Below, one piece after another: positions 1-5,007 of a DNA stretch of 5,007 bases. Under the pieces are notes generated by a model that made no database searches, was not told the origin of the DNA, and was given only the letters and a program-made list of their open reading frames with translations. The position numbers and the translations under genes were made by a program. Numbering within the stretch: the stretch's first letter is position 1; the number at the start of each line of letters is the position of its first letter. This DNA comes from Desulfobacterales bacterium (GTDB lineage Bacteria > Desulfobacterota > Desulfobulbia > Desulfobulbales > BM004): the NCBI GenBank assembly GCA_012974315.1, contig JAAXQI010000117.1:1-5007 (forward strand). Direction: 5' to 3'.

Positions 1-3000
1 CAGCATCATGGGCCGGAAACGAATAGCTGCTGCATCAATTACTTCTTCTGCCATAGGGATATTTTCTGACAGCCGAATTTCTATAAAGTCGACCAGAATG
101 ATGGAATTTCGCACCACGATCCCGGCGCCGGCCATAAAGCATATCATGGATGTGGCAGTAAAAAAGGCGCCCATGGCCCAGTGAGCCGGGAGTATGCCCA
201 CCAGTGAAAAGGGAATTGCCGCCATGATAACCAGCGGCACTGTGAAGGACTGGAACCAGCCTACCACCAGTATATATATCAGTATCAAAACAGCACAAAA
301 TGCAAGTCCCAGGTCACGAAATACCTCATAGGACATATGCCACTCGCCGTCCCATTTAATGGCTGGGCTAGTCTCAAAATATGGCAGCGAGGTGGTGTAC
401 TGTTTCACAGGAGCTCCCTGTTCGTTCCTGAGTTCTGAAATTTTTTCAGACATTTTCAGGATGGCGTACACCGGCGATTCCTCATCGCCCGAAACATCAC
501 CGGTCACATAGATAACCGGCATGCCGTTTTTGCGATAGATTGATGTTTCCCGAGGGATTTCAACCTGTTGAACAAGTTCTCCGAGGGGTACCAGGCTGCC
601 CCTGTCACCAATGAGCTGAATAGCGAAAAAATCCCTGGTACTACGTTTTTCCCGGGGCAGGCGGAGGACGATGGGCAGATCCTCCTTTTCTTCCTCATTA
701 TGGATTAAACCTACCTTTAAGCCGGAGACAGCCAGCTTGAGGGTGGAGTTAATCTGCTCCATGCCAACCCCGGAGAGCCTGGCCTTGCCTTTGTCCACCT
801 CCAGCCGGATTTTATCGACTTCATCTTCCCGGAACCAGTCCACATCCACAACATCGGGTGTAGATTCAAATATATCCTTAATCCTGCGGGCAAGGACCAA
901 CCGCTGTTCCGGGTTCTGCCCATATACTTCAGCCACCAGGGTCTGCAGAACAGGCGGGCCGGGCGGCACCTCGGCAACCTGCACAGTGGCCCCGTACCGT
1001 TTAGCGATAGCCTCCAGGTCAGGACGAATACTTTTTACAATCTCGTGACTCTGTCTTTTTCTGTCATGCTTACCGGTAAGATTGACCTGGATATCGCCAA
1101 GATGCGACTCCTGTCGCAGAAAGTAATGCCTTACCAGCCCGTTAAAATTGTAAGGAGAGGTGGTACCTGCGTACAGTTGATAATCAGTAACCTCTTCCAC
1201 TTCAACCAGGTAGTTTCCAAGTTCCTGAAGCACAAAGGAAGTGGTCTCAAGGGGGGTATCCTCCGGCATATCAACCATGACCTGGAACTCGTTTTTGTTG
1301 TCAAATGGAAGCATTTTCACCTTGACCAGCTTCAAAGGGACAAATGCTATTGCGCAGAAGAGCAGAATAAAAACAGCAATCAAAAAAAGGTTCCTGATTT
1401 TCCCCTGGTGTATCAGGGGAGACATTATCTGTCGATACAGCCTGATGCTCCAGTCTTCCTGATCATTGGAGTGGGTTGTTGAAATCTGGGGTTTCAGCAA
1501 CCTGATCGCGGCCCAGGGCGTCACAATGAAAGCGACGACAAGACTGAACCCCATGGCTGCTGAAGCACCTATGGGAATCGGTCGCATATAGGGACCCATA
1601 AGCCCCCTGACAAAAGCCATGGGCAATATGGCACCAATAACAGCGATTGTTGCAAGTATGGTAGGATTGCCAACCTCGCCAACTGCCTCTATTGCGATTG
1701 CGGTCAGTGACCGTTCCTTGTTTTCCGGAAGGTGGCGGTGGCGGACAATATTTTCCACAACCACAATGGCATCGTCCACCAGTATTCCGATTGAGAAAAT
1801 CAGGGCGAACAGGGTAATCCTGTTCAATGTATAGCCATACAGGTAAAAAACAATCAGGGTTAAAGCCAGGGTCACCGGTATGGCAATAGCGACTATGCCA
1901 GACTCACGCAGCCCCAGAACAACCATAATAAGGAGGGTTACCGAGAAGATGGCCACTGCCATATGGAAGAGAAGCTCGTCAGATTTTTCCTTGGCCGTTT
2001 CTCCATAATGACGGGTAGTGGTAATGTGAATATCCCCAGGGATATAATTACCTTTCAGGGTGTCGATTTTTTTAAGCACCTGCTCAGCTACGGTGATAGC
2101 ATTTGTACCCTGGCGTTTGGAGATAGCCAGGGTCACGGCAGGAGAAAGAGTGCCTGCCTGGTTCGTACCCGGTATCTGTTTCCTTTTGGCAGCAGGGCCT
2201 TTTGCGAAAAAAACATAATTGTCGGGTTCCTCGGGGCCATCTATGATAGTGGCTACATCCCTGAGATAGACAGGAGTATTCTGATGAACTCCGACCACCA
2301 GTGCTCCCAACTCTTCCGAATCCCTGAAAAAGCCGTCGGTTTCGATAAATACTTCCCTGGACTGGGAGGAGAAACTGCCCAGATATTCCTGCTGGTTAGA
2401 TATTTTCAGTAAGGGCACCAACATGGTTGGCGCGATATTATGGGCTGCCAACTTACCGATATCCAGCTCCACCCGCACCTCCCTTTTGGGGCCACCGATG
2501 ATCTTGACCTCTGAGATGTCCGGGATCTCTTTGACAGAATCAGCAACCTGAGCCGCCACCCTCCTCAAGGTATAATGGTCATATTCCTCAGACCAGAAAG
2601 TAAGAGCCAGTATGGGTACGTCGTCGATACTTCTTGGTTTGACCAACGGCTGAGAGGCGCCCTGGGGAATAATGTCAAAGTTGGCAAGCAGTTTCTGGTT
2701 GAGCTTGACGATGCTTCTTTCTTCGTCTTCCCCTACTTTAAAGCGGACAACAACCAGGGAAGAGTGAGGCCGGGACGTGGAGTAGACATATTCGACACCT
2801 GGAATTTCCAGGAGCAGTTTTTCCATGGGCCGGCTTACCCGTTCTTCCACTTCCTTGGGGGACGCGCCTGGCATCTCGACGAAAACATCGATCATCGGCA
2901 CCTTGATCTGGGGCTCTTCCTCCCGGGGAAGAATAATTGTGGCGCCGACACCCAATAAAATTGAGGCGAAGATTATTAGAGGGGTGAGCTTGGAGTTGAT

Positions 3001-3039
3001 AAACAGCCTGGCAATATGGCCGGCTGGTCCCAGTTTCAT
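1..3039 (-). CDS. RND efflux pump inner-membrane permease, AcrB-like (HAE1 type), C-terminus cut by window edge
   Basis: This is the proton-driven permease of a tripartite RND efflux pump. I translated the whole minus frame: 1013 codons with no internal stop, running off the left edge. AcrB relatives are about 1030-1100 residues, so only the C-terminal end is missing. TM1 is near residues 18-37, followed by the family-typical PREEEPQI and by PGVEYVYSTSRP. The first periplasmic domain follows. TM2 to TM4 lie at about 359-430, with GILVDDAIVVVEN placing D422 and D423 where AcrB has its proton-relay pair D407/D408. TM7 is near 551-568 and the second periplasmic domain runs to about 890. TM8 to TM10 lie at about 909-985. 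In TM10 the AcrB lysine K940 is replaced by R977 (VVRNSIILVDF). The RFRP motif (R1007 to P1010) matches the AcrB R971 region. The DD pair argues against a CzcA-type metal pump, which has DG there. The substrate is unknown. The ATG overlaps the adaptor stop codon. Confidence 0.97.
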   Translation of the reverse strand, partial: MKLGPAGHIARLFINSKLTPLIIFASILLGVGATIILPREEEPQIKVPMIDVFVEMPGASPKEVEERVSRPMEKLLLEIPGVEYVYSTSRPHSSLVVVRFKVGEDEERSIVKLNQKLLANFDIIPQGASQPLVKPRSIDDVPILALTFWSEEYDHYTLRRVAAQVADSVKEIPDISEVKIIGGPKREVRVELDIGKLAAHNIAPTMLVPLLKISNQQEYLGSFSSQSREVFIETDGFFRDSEELGALVVGVHQNTPVYLRDVATIIDGPEEPDNYVFFAKGPAAKRKQIPGTNQAGTLSPAVTLAISKRQGTNAITVAEQVLKKIDTLKGNYIPGDIHITTTRHYGETAKEKSDELLFHMAVAIFSVTLLIMVVLGLRESGIVAIAIPVTLALTLIVFYLYGYTLNRITLFALIFSIGILVDDAIVVVENIVRHRHLPENKERSLTAIAIEAVGEVGNPTILATIAVIGAILPMAFVRGLMGPYMRPIPIGASAAMGFSLVVAFIVTPWAAIRLLKPQISTTHSNDQEDWSIRLYRQIMSPLIHQGKIRNLFLIAVFILLFCAIAFVPLKLVKVKMLPFDNKNEFQVMVDMPEDTPLETTSFVLQELGNYLVEVEEVTDYQLYAGTTSPYNFNGLVRHYFLRQESHLGDIQVNLTGKHDRKRQSHEIVKSIRPDLEAIAKRYGATVQVAEVPPGPPVLQTLVAEVYGQNPEQRLVLARRIKDIFESTPDVVDVDWFREDEVDKIRLEVDKGKARLSGVGMEQINSTLKLAVSGLKVGLIHNEEEKEDLPIVLRLPREKRSTRDFFAIQLIGDRGSLVPLGELVQQVEIPRETSIYRKNGMPVIYVTGDVSGDEESPVYAILKMSEKISELRNEQGAPVKQYTTSLPYFETSPAIKWDGEWHMSYEVFRDLGLAFCAVLILIYILVVGWFQSFTVPLVIMAAIPFSLVGILPAHWAMGAFFTATSMICFMAGAGIVVRNSIILVDFIEIRLSENIPMAEEVIDAAAIRFRPMML

Positions 3040-4256
3040 TATTTTATCTCCACGGTGACCCTGGAACGGTCTTTCAAGCCAGGTTTCGGGTTAGTAATAA
3101 TGATTTCGCCGCCCTGCAGGCCAACGAGGATTTCCAAACCGCCATCAAAAGTTTTTCCGGTTTTTACGAGCCGTAAATGCGTTATCTGGTTGTCATCAAC
3201 TGTGAAGACCTGCTCCAGTTGTCCACGTTTTATAAGTGCCTGTTTGGGGATAAGGATAGTTTGCCGCTCCTCCCTGGGGCAGAGGGCCTTACCGTACATG
3301 CCGCTATTAATTCCCGCTTGTTCAGGAAGAGCGATCTTCACCCTGAAGGTCCGGCTTAGCGAATCCGCAGTGGGTGCTACTTCCACGACTTTCCCTATAA
3401 TGAGCAACTCTCCCAGGGCATCTATCTGCACCGGTACTTCCCGACCCAATTCAACCTGGTTGGCAAACTCAGCCTCCCTGACATCAACCTCCAACCTGAA
3501 TCCATCAGGGTCTTCGATCTCCAGCAGGGGTACACCGGGAGTAGCGAATCCGCCAGCATCAACCAGCTTCCTGACAATGGTCCCGGCAAAAGGCGCCACC
3601 ACCCTGGCATGGCTTTTAAAAACCTCCGCCTCTTTGACCTCTGACTGTGCCCTTGCAAGTGACATCATTAATCCCTCTTTTTGTGATTCAAGCCGTAAAA
3701 CACCCTCCCTGGCAGCATCAAGCTGGGATTTGGCCATCTGCCGCTCTGTCTTGATAGTATCAAACTCCTGGTTGCTGATTATTTTCTCGGTGCTCAGGTT
3801 TTCGTACCGCGAGTAACTTGCCTGGGCCATGGAAAAGTTGGCCTCCGCCTGTTCTTTTTGCGCCTCTGCCTGGTTAATGGCAGCCTGGATTCCGTCCAGG
3901 GATTTCCCGGTGCTGGCCAAAGCAGCCTTGGCCTGCTTCAGCTTTTCAATAACTTCCCGATCATCGATTAACAACAACAGATCTCCGGCTTGTACCTTGC
4001 TGCCTTCTTCGACAGTGATTTCCTTAATCTGGCCGGCTATCTTGCTTGATAAAGCCGCTTTAGTCCTGGCTCTGATGGTGCCGACAGCTTCATAATAAAG
4101 AGAGACTGTGGAAGGTTTGACAACAACACCTTCCAATAGACCCTCAAAGACTGGCGGTTCTTTATTTTCGTTCTGGTTACCATTATGACCGCAGGCAAAG
4201 ACAGCTCCAAGGGTAAAACTCAAGAGTATGATCATGAAAAGATTAACAGATTTCAA
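3039..4256 (-). CDS. RND efflux membrane-fusion (periplasmic adaptor) lipoprotein, AcrA-like
   Basis: This is the periplasmic adaptor that links the permease to an outer-membrane channel. I choose the TTG at 4256 (405 residues, beginning MKSVNLF) because GGAGG at 4268-4264 lies 7 bases upstream. The in-frame TTG at 4262 is only one base from that site. A hydrophobic signal segment ends in VFAC, a lipobox with C22 as the probable acylated cysteine. Next come half of a lipoyl-like domain (about 66-100), an alpha-helical coiled-coil hairpin (about 101-212), the second lipoyl half (VVAPFAGTIV, about 219-228), a beta-barrel (about 250-328) and a membrane-proximal domain to the end. At the hairpin tip, RYENLSTEKIIS places R150, L154 and S161 exactly as R128, L132 and S139 of E. 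coli AcrA, residues tied to docking on TolC. It is first in the operon and shares one base with the permease gene (TAATG), which suggests coupled translation. The substrate cannot be deduced. Confidence 0.96.
   Translation of the reverse strand: MKSVNLFMIILLSFTLGAVFACGHNGNQNENKEPPVFEGLLEGVVVKPSTVSLYYEAVGTIRARTKAALSSKIAGQIKEITVEEGSKVQAGDLLLLIDDREVIEKLKQAKAALASTGKSLDGIQAAINQAEAQKEQAEANFSMAQASYSRYENLSTEKIISNQEFDTIKTERQMAKSQLDAAREGVLRLESQKEGLMMSLARAQSEVKEAEVFKSHARVVAPFAGTIVRKLVDAGGFATPGVPLLEIEDPDGFRLEVDVREAEFANQVELGREVPVQIDALGELLIIGKVVEVAPTADSLSRTFRVKIALPEQAGINSGMYGKALCPREERQTILIPKQALIKRGQLEQVFTVDDNQITHLRLVKTGKTFDGGLEILVGLQGGEIIITNPKPGLKDRSRVTVEIK
3048..3051 (-). promoter_or_regulatory. Ribosome binding site of the permease gene, inside the adaptor gene
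   Basis: GGAG on the minus strand lies in the last codons of the adaptor gene, 8 bases before the permease ATG. With the one-base TAATG overlap, this arrangement suits re-initiation by ribosomes finishing the adaptor, keeping the two subunits in step. Confidence 0.75.
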
Positions 4257-4263
4257 GGACAAA

Positions 4264-4268
4264 CCTCC
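4264..4268 (-). promoter_or_regulatory. Ribosome binding site of the adaptor gene
   Basis: The minus strand reads GGAGG here, followed by TTTGTCC and then TTG at 4256. The 7-base spacing is ideal for that TTG, while the upstream in-frame TTG at 4262 is too close. No in-frame ATG lies near the site; the nearest in-frame ATG is inside the signal peptide. The site therefore decides the start codon. Confidence 0.85.
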
Positions 4269-4406
4269 ATGAAGATAGATATGAATTGTTTCCTGTCAAA
4301 GTACTAAAAAATCAAGCAACTTTCAGAAAAAAACTTAAATAAATAAATATTTACAAGGTATTTAAAATTCCGGGGATACTTTCCTTACCTATCACTTCCT
4401 GCTATG

Positions 4407-4423
4407 ACAATAGGGGACAGACC
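4407..4423. repeat. Direct repeat copy 1, ACAATAGGGGACAGACC
   Basis: This 17-base stretch recurs at 4541-4557 with one mismatch. It continues into ACGGTTTAACGGTTT, which itself holds two CGGTTT units (4425-4430 and 4433-4438). From general recall, GGGGACAGACC-like words are dispersed intergenic repeats in many bacterial genomes and often lie near REP-associated (IS200-like) transposase genes. No transposase is present here, so that link is inference. Confidence 0.7.
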
Positions 4424-4455
4424 ACGGTTTAACGGTTTACAAGAGAAAGTCCATG

Positions 4456-4464
4456 ATTATAGCA
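4456..4464 (-). promoter_or_regulatory. Extended -10 promoter element for the pump operon
   Basis: The minus strand reads TGCTATAAT, a perfect TATAAT preceded by TGn, the extended -10 form that can work without a strong -35. At a 17-base spacing the -35 would be TTTTTG, a poor match, lying over the T-run of the terminator next door. Transcription would start near 4449 and give a leader of about 190 bases before the adaptor start at 4256. This is the best promoter candidate seen between the terminator and the operon. Confidence 0.55.
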
Positions 4465-4480
4465 GGGAGACCGTCGGGCA

Positions 4481-4520
4481 AAAAAAACGCCTTTGTGCAT
4501 ACACACAAAAGCGTTTTTTT
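4481..4520 (-). terminator. Hairpin terminator after the small gene, possibly bidirectional
   Basis: Arms 4481-4497 and 4504-4520 form a 17-base stem with a 6-base loop. The core is CGC plus a CTTTGTG-type arm, and a run of A on the left and T on the right gives both strands a U-tail (8 U on minus, 7 U on plus). The single imperfect position is a U-G wobble in the minus-strand transcript but a C-A mismatch in the plus-strand transcript, so it suits leftward transcripts better. It lies about 80 bases beyond the small gene stop codon and would separate that gene from the pump operon. Confidence 0.7.
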
Positions 4521-4540
4521 GAAACTTACGTCTAGAGGAA

Positions 4541-4557
4541 ACAATAGGGGGCAGACC
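4541..4557. repeat. Direct repeat copy 2, ACAATAGGGGGCAGACC
   Basis: It is the same orientation as the copy at 4407-4423, with a start-to-start distance of 134 bases. The only difference is G for A at the eleventh base. The two copies bracket the hairpin terminator and the promoter element between them. They could mark the edges of a small inserted element or be two independent copies of a dispersed repeat. Confidence 0.7.
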
Positions 4558-4602
4558 TGAACGGCATCCTACAGTACAATCGCATCATCCTCTGGCATTC
4601 AT

Positions 4603-4830
4603 TTATTTTCTATTTTTAAGAATACATGTGAGGCTGCTGATTTCTTCGCCAATCATGGCAATATCAACAAATTTATTTTCAATTTTTTCGATGATATCTT
4701 CATCGAAACGCTTCCAACTTCGGAGTTTGCCAGCATCAAGTTGATTTTTAAACCCGCCTATATGAAAGTTATTGGCTTTGTGGTTTAATTCGCTTAGAAG
4801 TTCGAGTTGCTTTACTGTAAATGGTCTCAT
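4603..4830 (-). CDS. Small hypothetical protein, 75 residues
   Basis: I do not recognise this protein. It begins MRPFTVKQLELL and ends ILKNRK. It has no signal peptide, membrane segment or cysteine pair (one Cys only), so it is probably cytoplasmic. The sequence is charged, with a probable helix at the N-terminus and another around FDEDIIEKIENKFVDI, and a middle part rich in Asn, Gly and His (NNFHIGGF). Support for a real gene is the AAGGAG site 6 bases before the ATG, an upstream AT-rich promoter-like stretch and a hairpin terminator downstream. I count 78 G+C in 228 bases (34%), clearly lower than the pump genes, which could mean a different origin. It may be a single-gene transcript; no partner gene is visible. 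A small regulatory protein or half of a two-gene module is possible but unsupported. Confidence 0.65.
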   Translation of the reverse strand: MRPFTVKQLELLSELNHKANNFHIGGFKNQLDAGKLRSWKRFDEDIIEKIENKFVDIAMIGEEISSLTCILKNRK

Positions 4831-4836
4831 TGTCTT

Positions 4837-4842
4837 CTCCTT
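4837..4842 (-). promoter_or_regulatory. Ribosome binding site of the small gene
   Basis: The minus strand reads AAGGAG, a strong Shine-Dalgarno match, 6 bases before the ATG at 4830. It is the main sequence evidence that this short frame is translated. Confidence 0.8.
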
Positions 4843-4855
4843 AGTCTATCAACTT

Positions 4856-4884
4856 AAATTATTAATATTGGAACAAAAAATCAA
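4856..4884 (-). promoter_or_regulatory. Possible promoter of the small gene
   Basis: On the minus strand TTGATT (4884-4879) is followed after 17 bases by TAATTT (4861-4856), or after 15 bases by AATAAT (4863-4858). The first has good spacing but a poor -10, the second a better -10 but a short spacing. The region is AT-rich, where such matches arise easily by chance. Confidence 0.3.
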
Positions 4885-5007
4885 TATGTGCCGATGAAAA
4901 TACAAGTTGTTAAGGTCCCGCTGTAGCTGACCACACTCTATATCTCATATATCCATCCATGCTTAATTCGACATTTATATCGAGGCTATAGGCACCACAT
5001 TATGTAT
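4885..5007. other. Right-edge segment without a supportable gene
   Basis: All six frames close within short distances and none carries a start with a ribosome binding site. A 29-codon minus-strand stretch between stops (4910-5002) looks mildly protein-like and is discussed as a finding. No tRNA, repeat or terminator was seen here. Confidence 0.5.

Larger units (their letters stand above)
4395..4469. repeat. Imperfect inverted repeat pair enclosing direct repeat copy 1
   Basis: The arms are CTTCCTGCTAT (4395-4405) and ATAGCAGGGAG (4459-4469), complementary at 10 of 11 positions with the odd pair a possible G-T wobble. Just inside, GGAC (4415-4418) can pair with GTCC (4449-4452). The 75-base unit could thus fold as a long interrupted hairpin, as REP-like or miniature inverted-repeat elements do. 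The right arm overlaps the probable -10 element of the pump operon, so the pair could instead be an operator. The pairing is seen; either role is inference. Confidence 0.45.
4257..4602. other. Non-coding interval between the pump operon and the small gene
   Basis: No reading frame here looks like a gene. The part nearest the pump (about 4300-4370) is very AT-rich, with A and T runs and AAAT-type tandem repeats, and would form most of the pump mRNA leader. The part from 4395 to 4560 is denser: an inverted repeat pair, an extended -10 element, a hairpin terminator and two copies of an ACAATAGGGG(A/G)CAGACC motif, each listed separately. No riboswitch or tRNA pattern was recognised. Confidence 0.7.

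Noticed and set aside
1..3039. Suspected frameshift or pseudogene in the permease
   Set aside because: Codon-by-codon reading of the minus frame found no stop and family motifs in the right order throughout; the gene is only cut by the window edge.
1..3039. Heavy-metal (CzcA-type) RND permease
   Set aside because: TM4 reads VDDAIVVVEN as in drug and amphiphile pumps, not the VDGAVVIVEN-type pattern of metal pumps.
3016..3816. Long plus-strand open frame of 266 codons
   Set aside because: It lies opposite the adaptor gene, is rich in Ser, Pro and Thr as expected from antisense reading, and has no ribosome binding site or family resemblance. Other plus-strand frames across 671-2958 are shadows of the permease in the same way.
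4272..4299. Promoter with perfect -35 TTGACA (4299-4294) and -10 TATCTT (4277-4272) on the minus strand
   Set aside because: Transcription would start at about 4265, within the ribosome binding site of the adaptor gene, leaving no usable leader.
4336..4365. AT-only inverted repeats (TAAATA/TATTTA) followed by a T-run in the pump leader
   Set aside because: The stem has no G-C pairs in its core and such pairings arise readily in this AT-rich stretch, so it is not a credible attenuator or terminator.
4865..4887. Inverted repeat ATATTG/CAATAT upstream of the small gene
   Set aside because: Six-base arms in AT-rich DNA with an 11-base gap are expected by chance.
4894..4926. Plus-strand mini-frame starting MKIQVVKVPL
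   Set aside because: Ten codons only, with no ribosome binding site and no context.

Overview
The window is dominated by one leftward (minus-strand) operon for a tripartite RND efflux pump. A membrane-fusion lipoprotein gene (4256 to 3039) overlaps by one base the start of an AcrB-like inner-membrane permease gene (3039 to beyond position 1). The permease frame is open for all 1013 codons present and runs off the left edge in the transmembrane helix 11 region, so the last part of the protein is missing. No outer-membrane channel gene and no regulator gene lie in the window.

To the right of the operon is about 340 bases of non-coding DNA (4257-4602). From left to right it holds an AT-rich leader, an imperfect inverted repeat pair (4395-4405/4459-4469) that encloses a GGGGACAGACC-type motif, a strong extended -10 promoter element pointing at the pump operon (4456-4464), a hairpin terminator (4481-4520) and a second near-identical copy of the motif (4541-4557). 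Further right is a small AT-rich minus-strand gene of 75 codons (4603-4830) with a good ribosome binding site and no recognised family. The remaining bases to 5007 hold no supportable gene.

The organism is probably a diderm bacterium. The membrane-fusion protein has a lipoprotein signal and carries at its coiled-coil tip the Arg/Leu/Ser pattern that AcrA-type adaptors use to meet TolC-type channels. The RND genes look close to half G+C, while the small gene is about 34% G+C. I cannot name the taxon from the sequence.

By established family knowledge, the permease uses proton influx to capture hydrophobic or amphiphilic compounds from the periplasm or outer membrane leaflet, the lipoprotein adaptor bridges it to an outer-membrane channel, and the substrate leaves the cell. 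The substrate cannot be read from the sequence. I found no convincing undescribed system. The most unusual part is the intergenic segment, where a repeat-like element, a promoter and a terminator are packed into about 160 bases.
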